A stretch of 64,000 nucleotides of DNA from an uncultured Eubacterium sp. (GTDB lineage: Bacteria > Bacillota > Clostridia > Oscillospirales > Acutalibacteraceae), in the NCBI GenBank assembly GCA_934561395.1, contig CAKTGF010000001.1:397355-461354 (forward strand), in the 5' to 3' direction. Each line of letters begins with the position of its first letter. The first letter of the stretch is position 1. The translations under genes were made by a program, and so were the position numbers. The notes beneath the pieces are model-generated. The model did not search any database. It worked only from the letters and a program-made list of their open reading frames with translations, and had not been told where the DNA came from. Positions 41,931 to 51,361 of this stretch are shown one piece after another.

Positions 41931-42746
41931 ATGGCTGATAATCCTATTATCAACACAGGAGAAAGACGAATAAACGAAGCCGTATGCATTGACACCAAAA
42001 GAATTTACGATTCTTGTGTCAGCAAGGACTGCTTGGAGGATTTAAGAGTTACATTCTTTGGAACATCTCAAAGATTAATTGACGAGGCGGTAACAATGAA
42101 GTGCCGTGACTGCACAATTTGCGCCGTAAGCATTGATGTTGAGGAGGTTCCATTTAACAGAGGCTTTTATAATGTAACAATACATTTTTACTTTAAGCTC
42201 CGCTTTGATACCTATTCAGCACCCTGCACCACTCCTCAGGTTGCAGTGGGCTATACGGGCTTTGAAAAGAAATGCATTCTTTACGGCTCAGAGGGCGATG
42301 TTAAAATCTTTATGTCTGACAACAACGCCTGTGATATTGACTGCCCCGAGGCACCGCAATACACAAACCCAACCGCAAAGGTGCAAGCTGTTGACCCGGT
42401 TGTTTTGCAAACAGATGTAATTGACAGCTGCGACTGCTCATTGCCAACAATTTCATCCTTCCCACAGTCGATTTTAAACAATATCGGCGAGCCGGGAATA
42501 CCTGCAAGCTCGTTACGCACGGTTGTTGTAAGCTTAGGCTTATTCTCAATTGTTCAAATTGAGCGTGATGTTCAAATGACAATTCCGGCATACGATTTCT
42601 GCATTCCTGACAGAGAGTGCAACTGCACAACGCAAAATCCATGCCAAACCTTCCAGGGTATTGAGTTCCCCGTTGACGAATTCTTCCCCCCTGACAGAAG
42701 CAGCGACTGCGATTGTCCCTGCGGCGACAATAACGATAACAACTGA
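41931..42746 (+). CDS. Cys-rich conserved protein, possible spore-coat component
   Basis: 271 residues with no signal peptide or membrane segment and about 20 Cys, clustered at residues 19-62 (CIDTKRIYDSCVSKDCLEDL) and at the acidic C-terminus (DCDCPCGDNNDNN). The opening NTGERRINEAVCIDTKRIYDS is a pattern I recall from unnamed proteins of spore-forming Clostridia. A CATAGAAT element 60 bp upstream resembles the -10 of mother-cell sigma factors, but no matching -35 is clear. Spore-coat or exosporium role is inference. GAAGGAG precedes the ATG. Confidence 0.7.
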   Translation: MADNPIINTGERRINEAVCIDTKRIYDSCVSKDCLEDLRVTFFGTSQRLIDEAVTMKCRDCTICAVSIDVEEVPFNRGFYNVTIHFYFKLRFDTYSAPCTTPQVAVGYTGFEKKCILYGSEGDVKIFMSDNNACDIDCPEAPQYTNPTAKVQAVDPVVLQTDVIDSCDCSLPTISSFPQSILNNIGEPGIPASSLRTVVVSLGLFSIVQIERDVQMTIPAYDFCIPDRECNCTTQNPCQTFQGIEFPVDEFFPPDRSSDCDCPCGDNNDNN

Positions 42747-42755
42747 CACATATAA

Positions 42756-42794
42756 AAAATGCCTTGGTATCGGGAAACCGTGCCAAGGCATTTT
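42756..42794. terminator. Bidirectional terminator between convergent genes
   Basis: AAAATGCCTTGG / CCAAGGCATTTT stem with a CGGGAAACCG-containing loop; A/T-rich on both sides. Confidence 0.85.
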
Positions 42795-42798
42795 GCCG

Positions 42799-44307
42799 TT
42801 AAAATGTTATGTTTGAATATATACCGTAATGGTCGGACACATAGCCGTTATTTAAATCGTTAAGCACCGTGTAGCCTGAGCCGCTGCCGGTTGTGAAAAT
42901 AAAGTCAATGGGCTTGTCGCCTGTGTTGCAATAGCCCCACTCTTGGTAAGTGGCGGTTTCCTTTGATTTATCAGTGCAATCGTTAAGCTTTTGGGCAACA
43001 AGCTTGTATGCCTCGCCATCGTCGGTTTCGTTAAAATCGCCGGTTAAAACAATTTTAGCGTCGTCGCCGTACTTTGTTTTCAGCGCCTCGATTTTTTCCA
43101 TAATAACATTCGCACCGAAATCAGCCGCCTGCTCGGAGGCATTGTCAAGGTGGGTGTTTAAAAACAGCAGCTGCTCCCCTGTTTGGTTATCGACCAAAGC
43201 CACATAGCTGCAAATTCTGTAACAGCCTGCCTCGGCAGGGTTGCCCTCATCATCGGTATAGGTATATTTACTCTCCTCATTTGGAGTTTCACTGAGCCAA
43301 ATTGTATTTTGCTCAAGGGAGGAGAATTTTGCTTTTTTCCAAAAAACAGCATTCATTTCACTGCTTTTTTCATCGCCGTCGCCGCCACGCTTAACGCCGT
43401 AACTTGCATAATCGGGCATTGTGGAGCCAAGCTCGTTTAACCAGTAAGAGTTCATTTCCTGAGTGCCGATTAAATCCGGAGAAATTTGATTTATATAGCT
43501 AGCAAAGCGACCGCAGCGCACCATGCTGTCCGTATCGTCAAAGCTTGTTCCGAATACCGACGCAACATTGTATGACACAACGCTGACAGCGCCGTTTTCA
43601 GCTTGGGGAGCGGTATAATCCCTTGCCTCGGGCCGGTTTGAACTGCATGCGGAAAGAATAATTGCCGCAACTGTCAACACAGCCAAGGCGCCGCTTTTTT
43701 TAATTTGTTTTTTATCTGCAACATTGTGCAGCACAAGCTTTACAAAATATATTGCAAGGGTGATTTCCAAGCCTATCATTGTGCCTGCGCCAAAGCCTAT
43801 TGCAAGAGCCGTCATGGTAATCAGCACAACAAGGTTAACGGTAAAGGCAACCATGTTTCGCATATAGCCGTTTTTTGTGGCTGAAAACAGTGAGCAAATT
43901 ATTTCAACAAGGCTGAACACAATTACGCAAACAATTGAAAGCACCGCAAAAAGGTATGATTTATCCGCCGCAATTGCACCAAGGTCAAAGCCGTGGTTAA
44001 CAATGCTTAAAATAAAGGATATTAACGAAACCTTTTTGTGCCCTGCCCAAAACATCGGCAGGCACATGGAAGCAAGAGGTGCAAAAAACAAAACGAGTCT
44101 TACAATATGCCAAGGGGTTTTGATTGTCGAATCCTTAATGATATTTAAAAAGCGGTTAACAGCGTCAACCTCTCTTTGGGCGTTCTTAGCGTCCTCCGCA
44201 AGGCGCTCATCCATTTTATAATAAAGCATATTGACGCCGCACTTGGGGCACTCCGCTTTAAGGTATGTAAGCTTTATTTTTTCGCCGCATTTGGGGCACT
44301 TACTCAT
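42799..44307 (-). CDS. Zinc-ribbon membrane protein with endonuclease/exonuclease/phosphatase (EEP) domain
   Basis: About 502 residues. Residues 1-30 are a zinc ribbon (CPKCGEKI...CPKCGVN), 70-230 hold five membrane helices, and 255-502 are an EEP-fold domain: VVSYNVAS, LIGTQEMNSYW (catalytic Glu), FLNTHLDNAS, VLTGDFNETDDG (Asp/Asn) and DHYGIYS near the end (catalytic Asp-His). It may hydrolyse a phosphodiester outside the cell; sphingomyelinase- and DNase-like enzymes share this fold. The last helix ends ILSACSSN, which looks like a lipobox in mid-protein. Start 44307 has GGAGG at eight bases and overlaps the symporter stop by 8 bp. Confidence 0.78.
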   Translation of the reverse strand: MSKCPKCGEKIKLTYLKAECPKCGVNMLYYKMDERLAEDAKNAQREVDAVNRFLNIIKDSTIKTPWHIVRLVLFFAPLASMCLPMFWAGHKKVSLISFILSIVNHGFDLGAIAADKSYLFAVLSIVCVIVFSLVEIICSLFSATKNGYMRNMVAFTVNLVVLITMTALAIGFGAGTMIGLEITLAIYFVKLVLHNVADKKQIKKSGALAVLTVAAIILSACSSNRPEARDYTAPQAENGAVSVVSYNVASVFGTSFDDTDSMVRCGRFASYINQISPDLIGTQEMNSYWLNELGSTMPDYASYGVKRGGDGDEKSSEMNAVFWKKAKFSSLEQNTIWLSETPNEESKYTYTDDEGNPAEAGCYRICSYVALVDNQTGEQLLFLNTHLDNASEQAADFGANVIMEKIEALKTKYGDDAKIVLTGDFNETDDGEAYKLVAQKLNDCTDKSKETATYQEWGYCNTGDKPIDFIFTTGSGSGYTVLNDLNNGYVSDHYGIYSNITF

Positions 44308-45772
44308 GGCTTTCACCTCCCACAGATACTTCTTTTGATAAATTCTCACGCCTTTCCTTCATTTCAGACCTGATGGTTTTAAGCTTTTCCCCTGTAAGGT
44401 CATAGAAGAAATACGGAATAAGTGAGAAAATGTTTAACAGGTTTGGAATAAGGGTAAACAGCGCCCAAACATACAAATCTGTTTTGTCGCCCTTAACCGC
44501 AACGCTTTGCCCTTGGGCATTTGTTTCAAAGCTCAAGCCGATAATCGGCAAAAGCGCCGCACCCAGCGATGTTGAAATTGAGCCGGTAAGCTTGCCCACA
44601 AAGGTAAGCACCGAAAAGCTTACGCCCTCGTTTCTCTCCCCTGTTTTCCATTCCATATAATCAACGGTATCGCCAATCATTTCGGTTGGAATTACCATAT
44701 TTATTGTGTCAAAAAAGCTGAACACAAAGTTTTGCAGCATAAGCAAAATAGAAACCGCCAGCACGCTGGTGTTGTAGAATTTTAAGCCTACAAAAAATAC
44801 AATCGCACCGACAACAAGCCTGCAAATGCCGTTTAAAAATACAATCTGCCTGTTATCAAACCTCTTTTTAAGTTTTGGTATAAGCAGATATGTTAAAAAG
44901 CCGAAAATTGTGCCCGGCAGTGAAATCCACAATACGGCGGAGTTTAAATTAAGCACTGTGTCAAAATAATAGGTTCTGAAAACGCTTGCCAAACCGCCTA
45001 ATGAGCCTATAACATTGCCTGTAATAATCAGCATAAGGGGCTTGTTTTTAAACATAATTTTGAAGCCTTCAAGCACCGACGGCTCCTTAATCGTTTGAAC
45101 AACACGCTCCTTGGTTTTTCTGCCTGCCAGCGAGAACAGGAAAAGCAGCATAAATGCAGCAATTATCGCAAGGATTAAAAAGTCCTGTGAAAGGGTTAAT
45201 TTCCACACGCCGTTGTTGGTTAAATCCATCATAACAACAAGTGAGGTTGTTGAAAGGCCGCCCAAAATTGACGAAATGAACCTGGCTGTTGAAATTGCCC
45301 TTGTTCTGTCGCTTGGGGAGGGCGAAATAGCCGTGCTCATGCCCCAAAACGGCACATCGCCTATGGTGTAAAAGAATTCCCAAACAAAATAGGAAATATA
45401 CATATAAACGATTTTTATGGTGGTTGATTTTGCATCTGCTAATATTTCAGGGCCTGCAAACAGCATTATTGTTGCAACTGAAAGCGGTATGGGCACAAAA
45501 AGCAGATAAGGCCTCAGTTTGCCGTATCGGGTTCTGGTTTTATCAATAATTCCTCCCATAAGGGGGTCGTTTATGGTGTCCCAAGCGCCGAGAATGAGAA
45601 TCATCAAGCTCACAGCCTCTGACGGAATACCGAACACCTTAATAAAAAACAGGGACAAATATCCCCCCGCCACAAGATTGTAGCCAAACACCTGCCCTGC
45701 GTTTGCAAAGCCGTAGGCAAGGTTTTCCCTCACGCCCACATATCTTATTTCTTTTTCGTTACTGTCAGCCAT
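44300..45772 (-). CDS. GPH (glycoside-pentoside-hexuronide) sodium/sugar symporter
   Basis: 490 residues, about 12 membrane segments. The motif DTINDPLMGGIIDKTRTRYG followed by KLRPYLLF near residue 65 is the MelB/GPH signature with the cation-site Asp. It imports a sugar or glycoside with a cation. Substrate unknown; the coupled EEP-domain gene downstream does not reveal it. ATG with GGGAGAA upstream. Confidence 0.87.
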   Translation of the reverse strand: MADSNEKEIRYVGVRENLAYGFANAGQVFGYNLVAGGYLSLFFIKVFGIPSEAVSLMILILGAWDTINDPLMGGIIDKTRTRYGKLRPYLLFVPIPLSVATIMLFAGPEILADAKSTTIKIVYMYISYFVWEFFYTIGDVPFWGMSTAISPSPSDRTRAISTARFISSILGGLSTTSLVVMMDLTNNGVWKLTLSQDFLILAIIAAFMLLFLFSLAGRKTKERVVQTIKEPSVLEGFKIMFKNKPLMLIITGNVIGSLGGLASVFRTYYFDTVLNLNSAVLWISLPGTIFGFLTYLLIPKLKKRFDNRQIVFLNGICRLVVGAIVFFVGLKFYNTSVLAVSILLMLQNFVFSFFDTINMVIPTEMIGDTVDYMEWKTGERNEGVSFSVLTFVGKLTGSISTSLGAALLPIIGLSFETNAQGQSVAVKGDKTDLYVWALFTLIPNLLNIFSLIPYFFYDLTGEKLKTIRSEMKERRENLSKEVSVGGESHE

Positions 45773-45934
45773 ATTTCTCCCTCACTAATAGCAATATTGT
45801 AGGGCTTTCGCCTTTATTTCTTGTCATTTTTCACATTTTTTTAAAATATATTATCATTATATCATAAGTTTTTACCAAATAAAAGAAAAATTATTATAAA
45901 CCGAGGTTCAAATGTAAATTTTGCCCCATTACTA

Positions 45935-45963
45935 TTGAAAAAAATCACAATATTAGTTAATAT
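45935..45963 (+). promoter_or_regulatory. Promoter of the tandem GH25 genes
   Basis: TTGAAA (45935-45940), 17 bases, TAATAT (45958-45963). Its start of transcription is about 15 bases before the ATG. Confidence 0.5.
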
Positions 45964-45984
45964 ATATCGAATGAGGAATTTTAT

Positions 45985-46875
45985 ATGCCAAGTAAAGTAA
46001 AAACAAAAAAGCGCACAACAGCTAAAAAGAAGCCCGCTGCAAAGGGCAAGCGCAAAAAAACAAAAACAAAAGCAAAAAGCACAAGCAAGCTTAAAAAATC
46101 AATAAAAAACCTGAAAAACAACAAGCGTGGAATTATCGCCGTTGTATTTTGCATTTTAACACTGATTGCCGTTATCACAGGCATTGCAATCAGCATACAT
46201 AACAACAGCGTAAAGCAGCACCGGCTTGCAATAATTGACAAGGATGTGGCATTTGGCATTGATGTGTCCTCCCACAATGGGAAAATCGACTGGGAGGAGG
46301 CAAGCCAAAGCATTGATTTTGCCTTTGTCAGGGTGGCATACAGGGGCTACTCCAACGGCAACCTTTGCATTGATAAAAGAGCAAGGCAAAACCTGAAAAA
46401 CGCCAACAAAAACGATGTTCCCGTGGGGATATATGTTTACTCCCAGGCTATAAACGAGGAGGAGGCCGTTGAGGAAGCCGACCTTGCCCTGGACTTTGCC
46501 GCACAGCACGATATTACCCTGCCCATTGTCATTGATTTTGAGTACGCATATAATGATAGCGGAGATATTGACGGCAGGCTGCACCAAGCCAAGCTTTCAA
46601 AGCGTGAGGCAACGGATTTGCTAAATGCATTTTGCAAAAGAATTATTGATAACGGTTATGTGCCCGCTGTTTATGCATCAAGCAACGTTTTTAAATCCGA
46701 TATTTATGCAGACGAGCTGTGCAGCGATGCAAAAATTTGGGTTGCCGATTATAACAAAAAGGTAACCTACAAGGGCAATTATGATTTTTGGCAGTATTCC
46801 AACAAGGGCAGCTGCCCCGGCGTTAATTCCGATTATGTAGATATGAATTACTGGTACACAGGAAAGGAGAATTGA
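45985..46875 (+). CDS. Membrane-anchored GH25 lysozyme-like protein
   Basis: 296 residues. A very Lys-rich cytoplasmic tail (residues 1-50) leads to one membrane helix (IIAVVFCILTLIAVITGIAI), then a GH25 muramidase domain from about 85: FGIDVSSHNGKIDWEEA, VPVGIYVYSQAINEEEA and the catalytic acidic pair in IVIDFEYAYND, with WQYSNKG near the end. GH25 enzymes cut the muramic acid-glucosamine link of peptidoglycan. The basic tail may bind acidic partners or nucleic acid. Stop overlaps the next start (TGATG). Confidence 0.87.
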   Translation: MPSKVKTKKRTTAKKKPAAKGKRKKTKTKAKSTSKLKKSIKNLKNNKRGIIAVVFCILTLIAVITGIAISIHNNSVKQHRLAIIDKDVAFGIDVSSHNGKIDWEEASQSIDFAFVRVAYRGYSNGNLCIDKRARQNLKNANKNDVPVGIYVYSQAINEEEAVEEADLALDFAAQHDITLPIVIDFEYAYNDSGDIDGRLHQAKLSKREATDLLNAFCKRIIDNGYVPAVYASSNVFKSDIYADELCSDAKIWVADYNKKVTYKGNYDFWQYSNKGSCPGVNSDYVDMNYWYTGKEN

Positions 46876-48692
46876 TGAAATCCTTTAGTAAAATATTATC
46901 TGTATTTTTATCGTTGGCTGTTATTTTAACAACCACAACAGCCTTTGGCGCAACAACCAAAAGCCCCTTTATTTCAAAAACCTACACCCACCAAAGCAGG
47001 TTTGACGATTATGAAATTGCCAACGGCATTGATATTTCCTACTACAACGGCGACATTGATTTTAACAAGGTAAAAAAAGCAGGGGTTAAGTTTGCTATAA
47101 TCAGGGTGGGCTACCGTGGCTACGGCACAAAAGGCACCCTCTGCCCTGACCCCAAATTTGCCACCTATATTAAAGACGCCAAGGCGGCGGGAATAAAGGT
47201 GGGCGTTTATTTTTATTCACAGGCAATAAGCCAAAGAGAGGCTGTGGCCGAGGCAAATCGTGTTTTGGAAAGGCTGGGCAATCAAAGCCTTGACCTGCCC
47301 GTTGTGTGGGATATTGAATTTGCAGGCTCAAACGGAACAACAGGCAGGCTTTATAACGCAAAGCTCACAAAAACACAAATGACCAATAACGCCCTTGCCT
47401 TTTGCGACACCATAAAAGCGGCAGGCTACAACGCAATGGTTTATGCCAACGCAAGCTTTTTAACCAATCATCTTTATCCTGAAAAATTACAGCAGGAGGG
47501 CTACGGCATTTGGCTTGCCCACTACACCACCAACACCAATTACAAAGGCGATTTTAACATTTGGCAATACACATCAAGCGGCAGGGTTAACGGCATTGAC
47601 GGCAATGTTGACTGCAACTTTATGTATATTCCACCGAATGATGATTTCAGCGTTGAGGATATAAGCGACATTGCATACACCGGCGAGGAAATAACCCCCG
47701 CAATCAGTGTAAGCTACAAGGATAAAAAGCTTGTTAAAGACGAGGACTACACCCTTTCATACTCAAGCAATGTGGAAATAGGCAGGGCAAAAATCACAAT
47801 AAAAGGTATCGGCGATTATGCAGATGTTACAAAAAAGAATGTTTATTTTAACATTGTGCCGCCCGCTGCAAAAAATGCAAGGCTGTCAAGCAGAGGGCAA
47901 ACCTATTTAAAGGTTAAGTGGGATAAAAACCCCTATGCCGACGGCTACGAGGTGCAGATTTACAGAAAAGAGGGTTGGCAAAAGGCAGGCGAAACCGAAA
48001 ATAATTACTTTACAATCAACAATTTAACCGTTGCCTCCAGCTACACTGTAAAAATCCGTGCTTACAAAATCGTAAACAATAAAAAATATTACAGCGCATT
48101 CTCAAATTCTGTTAAGGACTCCACCAAGCCGTCAACCGTTAAATCAATCAGCTATACGGCGGCGCCCAAACAAGTTACTTTAAGCTGGAGCAAGGTGGGC
48201 AACTCAACAGGCTACAAAATTTACAAATATTACCCAAGCACTAAAAAAACAAGGCTTTATAAAACCGTAACCTCCACCTCTGTTAAGGTTACAGATTTAA
48301 AGCCTAATTCAGAATATTCCTTTATTATTAAAGCGTATAAAAACTCATACAACAACACTGTGCTTTACGGCGAAAACAGCAAGGTGCTAAAGGCCTACAC
48401 CGCACCGAGCGCACCCAAAGCAGCAAGTGCCGTGTCAAACTCAAAAAAGCGAATTACCTTTAAATGGAAAAAGGTAAGCAGCGTGAGCGGCTATGAAATA
48501 ATGTGGAGCACCACAAGCAATTTTTCATCAAACCGCAAAACCGTTACCGCCTCCTCCGCAAGCACAGCAAAGGTAATTGCAACCGCACAGTCAAACAAAA
48601 AATACTATGTGCGGATAAGGGCATATAAAACCCACGGCAACAAAAAGCTTTACTCCCCCTGGAGCACAACCCTCAGCACTAAAGTAAAATAA
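46875..48692 (+). CDS. Secreted GH25 lysozyme with Ig-like and fibronectin type III domains
   Basis: About 605 residues with a signal peptide (ILSVFLSLAVILTTTTAFGA). GH25 domain residues 45-255 (NGIDISYYNGDIDFNKVK, GVYFYSQAISQREAV, VVWDIEFAGSNG, FNIWQYTSSG), an Ig-like bacterial repeat about 258-335 (YTGEEITPAISVSYKDKKL), then three fibronectin type III domains (about 345-425, 430-515, 520-605). It is paralogous to the preceding gene and translationally coupled with it. Likely a cell-wall hydrolase with wall- or glycan-binding accessory domains. ATG 46875 with AAGGAG five bases upstream. Confidence 0.88.
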   Translation: MKSFSKILSVFLSLAVILTTTTAFGATTKSPFISKTYTHQSRFDDYEIANGIDISYYNGDIDFNKVKKAGVKFAIIRVGYRGYGTKGTLCPDPKFATYIKDAKAAGIKVGVYFYSQAISQREAVAEANRVLERLGNQSLDLPVVWDIEFAGSNGTTGRLYNAKLTKTQMTNNALAFCDTIKAAGYNAMVYANASFLTNHLYPEKLQQEGYGIWLAHYTTNTNYKGDFNIWQYTSSGRVNGIDGNVDCNFMYIPPNDDFSVEDISDIAYTGEEITPAISVSYKDKKLVKDEDYTLSYSSNVEIGRAKITIKGIGDYADVTKKNVYFNIVPPAAKNARLSSRGQTYLKVKWDKNPYADGYEVQIYRKEGWQKAGETENNYFTINNLTVASSYTVKIRAYKIVNNKKYYSAFSNSVKDSTKPSTVKSISYTAAPKQVTLSWSKVGNSTGYKIYKYYPSTKKTRLYKTVTSTSVKVTDLKPNSEYSFIIKAYKNSYNNTVLYGENSKVLKAYTAPSAPKAASAVSNSKKRITFKWKKVSSVSGYEIMWSTTSNFSSNRKTVTASSASTAKVIATAQSNKKYYVRIRAYKTHGNKKLYSPWSTTLSTKVK

Positions 48693-48745
48693 AACCGAAT
48701 TATATAAATGGTAATGAATAAAGCCTTAATTTAACAAAGAAAAGA

Positions 48746-48783
48746 GCTGTTGCGAAAACTTGTTTCGCAACAGCCTTTTTTTA
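48746..48783. terminator. Terminator between GH25 and the thiamine-precursor ABC genes
   Basis: GCTGTTGCGAAA / TTTCGCAACAGC stem, followed by CTTTTTTT. Serves convergent transcripts. Confidence 0.85.
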
Positions 48784-49527
48784 TTGCAAATGCAATATTT
48801 GAACTATTTTTCGTTTATAGGATAAAAATTCATCGGTAAGATTAAAATCTGCGGACCTTGGCTTTGGTGCGTCAATCTCGATGCAATTGCTGATGGTTGA
48901 CGGCTCCCCCGACAGAATATAAATTTTATCCGACAGCAAGATAGCCTCGTCAATATCGTGGGTAATAAACACCGTTGACAAATCAATTTTTTTCATTACA
49001 TCAAGATACCAGCCGTGAATAACGGTTTTTGTTATTGTATCCAGTGCGGAAAAGGGCTCGTCAAGAAGGGCAACGCCGTTTGATGACAAATAGGTTCGCA
49101 AAAGCGCCGCTCTCTGCCTCATTCCGCCTGAAAGCTGGCTTGGATATTTATATTCATAGCCTGCAAGGCCGAAGGTTTCAAAGTAAGGCAGGGCAATTTT
49201 TCTTGCCTCGGACTTTTTGGTGCCGTTAACAATCAGCGGCAGGCACACATTGTCAATTACCTTTCTGTAAGGAAAAAGCAAATCCTTTTGCAGCATATAG
49301 CTTACCTTGCCGGGCTTGGCGGTTACGTCCTCCCCCTTTAAATAAACCTTGCCGCTGTCAGGCTTATAAATGCCCGAAAGAATGTTAAACAGGGTGGTTT
49401 TGCCCGAGCCGCTAACGCCCAAAAGGCTGATTATCTCGCCCTTATTAAGCTCAATTGACACATCCTTTAAAACCTGCTTTTCGCCAAAGGTTTTGTTAAT
49501 GTCCTCTGCTTTTAAAATTACGCTCAT
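48781..49527 (-). CDS. thiZ: ABC transporter ATP-binding protein (thiamine-precursor transport)
   Basis: 248 residues. Walker A GVSGSGKTTLFNILSG near residue 35, ABC signature QLSGGMRQRAALLRTYL near 125, Walker B ALLDEPFSALD near 152 and the switch VFITHDIDEA near 185. Closest in style to SsuB/TauB-type ATPases of the NMT1/THI5 importers. It energises uptake of a pyrimidine precursor with the permease and lipoprotein encoded upstream. The name is assigned from operon context under a TPP riboswitch. Confidence 0.85.
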   Translation of the reverse strand: MSVILKAEDINKTFGEKQVLKDVSIELNKGEIISLLGVSGSGKTTLFNILSGIYKPDSGKVYLKGEDVTAKPGKVSYMLQKDLLFPYRKVIDNVCLPLIVNGTKKSEARKIALPYFETFGLAGYEYKYPSQLSGGMRQRAALLRTYLSSNGVALLDEPFSALDTITKTVIHGWYLDVMKKIDLSTVFITHDIDEAILLSDKIYILSGEPSTISNCIEIDAPKPRSADFNLTDEFLSYKRKIVQILHLQ

Positions 49528-49529
49528 AA

Positions 49530-50573
49530 TTATGCCAAATAATCGTTTGTAAAGCCTGTATTTTCGGGCAATTCCTTATCAACAAGCTTTTCCTCGTTAA
49601 TCCAATTGTAAAATGCATTCCAACGGGCAGGGTCAATGTAGCCCCACTTTGGTGCGTCTGCAATATATTGGTCAGCCATATACTGCTGGCTCTTTTTAAC
49701 AAGCTCCTCAGAGCCTTTAAGTGAGCCTGTTTCGTCGCTGTCAATAAGGATTTGTGCAGCATCGTCAGGATTTTCAACAGCATACTCATAGCCCTTTTGT
49801 GTTGCTGCAAGGAATGCCTTAACATCATCGGGATTGCTGCTGATATAATCGTTATTTGCAACAAGAACAGGAGAATAGTAATCAAATACAGGGTTAAGGT
49901 CTTTAATAAAGAAGGTGTCAACATCAATGTTGTTAACCTGTGCGTTGATTACGCCCCAGCCGTAGTAAACCCAAATTGCGTGATTCGGGTTAGCCTCAAC
50001 ATCCCTTGCCTCGTCGGTAGGAACATCGGGAACCTGCTTAACCTTTGACCAATCGCCGCCGTCTGCATTAACAATATTTTCCATCATTGCAAGCTCGGCA
50101 GGAGATTGCCAGGTTAAATATTCCTTGCCGGTTAAGCCCTTTGGCCTGTCCATTCCTGCGCCCTTTTTAGAAATGATGCAGGAGGTGTTGTGCTGAAGAA
50201 TAGCTGCAACTGCTGTAACCTCCATAGGGGTATCCGATGCAAAAGCGGATGAAAGAAGGTCTTGATATCCGATTGCATACTGAACCTTGCCTGATGAGCA
50301 GGCAACAATAGCGTCGCCCTCAGGCGGTTGAACGATTTTAACATCAAAGCCTGCATCCTTGTAATAGCCCTTTTGGAGAGCTACATAAAGGCCTGTGTGG
50401 TTTGTGTTAGGTGTCCAGTCAAGGGAAACGACAATTTCCTTTAAATCTGCTGTTTCCGATGTTTTGCTGTCTGAATCTGTTTTTGTGTCATCATTTGATT
50501 TTGAGCAAGCCGCAAAGCTTAAAACTAAAGCAACTGCAAGCAAAACCGATAAGATTTTTTTAAAAGCTTTCAT
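49530..50573 (-). CDS. thiY: NMT1/THI5-like substrate-binding lipoprotein (thiamine-precursor ABC)
   Basis: 347 residues with a lipoprotein signal peptide (lipobox LSFAAC, Cys at residue 23). The mature protein starts VVSLDWTPNTNHTGLYVALQ, the pattern of NMT1/THI5-like binding proteins that bind hydroxymethylpyrimidine or formylaminopyrimidine. The RDVEANPNHAIWVYYGWGV and FDYYSPVLVANNDYI segments fit ThiY. It delivers ligand to the permease encoded 11 bp upstream and the ATPase 2 bp downstream. Confidence 0.88.
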   Translation of the reverse strand: MKAFKKILSVLLAVALVLSFAACSKSNDDTKTDSDSKTSETADLKEIVVSLDWTPNTNHTGLYVALQKGYYKDAGFDVKIVQPPEGDAIVACSSGKVQYAIGYQDLLSSAFASDTPMEVTAVAAILQHNTSCIISKKGAGMDRPKGLTGKEYLTWQSPAELAMMENIVNADGGDWSKVKQVPDVPTDEARDVEANPNHAIWVYYGWGVINAQVNNIDVDTFFIKDLNPVFDYYSPVLVANNDYISSNPDDVKAFLAATQKGYEYAVENPDDAAQILIDSDETGSLKGSEELVKKSQQYMADQYIADAPKWGYIDPARWNAFYNWINEEKLVDKELPENTGFTNDYLA

Positions 50574-50584
50574 AATTTACCTCT

Positions 50585-51361
50585 TTAATGATTTTCTTTT
50601 AAATGCCTGCGCCAGGGGGTGCAAATTTTTTCAAGCACCGAAACCGCACCCATAAGCACCAGGCTTATTACTGAAATAAAAATAATTACTGCAAACATTT
50701 TATCAAAGGCATAAGCTTTTTGCGCCCTTGTCATATAAACTCCAAGGCCCTCAAAGCCGCCCAACCATTCGCTGACAACTGCGCCAACCACAGCATAAGC
50801 AGCAGAAATACGCAGTCCCGAAAAGAAATCCGGTATTGCGTTTGGCAATTTAACATACCTGAAAATCTGAACACGGCTTGCGCCCATTGCTCTCATCAAA
50901 TTGATTGCGTCAGGGTCAACACCCTCATATCCGCCAAGCAGCCCTATTGCAATGGGGAAAAATGTGGTAACAACCACCAGCGTGATTTTCGGTGCCATGC
51001 CAAAACCCATCCACAGCACCAAAAGGGGCGCTATCGCAATGGTCGGTATGGTTTGCGTTATAACCAAAATGGGATAAAATGCTTTATATAGAAATTTGAA
51101 ACGGTCCATAAGTGTGGCAATTAAAAATGCCAAAGCAATGCCTATTGCCAAGCCGTAAACGGTTTCCTGCACGGTTACTGACGCCTGCTTCATCATAATT
51201 GAAAAATTATTAACAAAAGCCTTGGCAACATCCACCGGCGACGGCAGCATATATGCAGGCACAACCTCGCCCTTTGCACAAAAGAACCAAATCAAAACCA
51301 ACGCCGCCAACGCAATAAGCGGCGCTATTTTATTGGTGATGCTTTGTAACCTTTTTGTCAA
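50585..51361 (-). CDS. thiX: ABC transporter permease (thiamine-precursor transport)
   Basis: About 258 residues, six membrane segments and the permease EAA loop (LLGGYEGVDPDAINLMRAMG, ASRVQIFRYVKLPNAIPDF). It belongs to the SsuC/TauC-like BPD transporter permeases. The longest frame starts at TTG 51394; TTG 51361 (MTKRLQSITNK) has GAGGTG seven bases upstream and is preferred, giving a 32-bp overlap with the preceding gene. Confidence 0.85.
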   Translation of the reverse strand: MTKRLQSITNKIAPLIALAALVLIWFFCAKGEVVPAYMLPSPVDVAKAFVNNFSIMMKQASVTVQETVYGLAIGIALAFLIATLMDRFKFLYKAFYPILVITQTIPTIAIAPLLVLWMGFGMAPKITLVVVTTFFPIAIGLLGGYEGVDPDAINLMRAMGASRVQIFRYVKLPNAIPDFFSGLRISAAYAVVGAVVSEWLGGFEGLGVYMTRAQKAYAFDKMFAVIIFISVISLVLMGAVSVLEKICTPWRRHLKENH

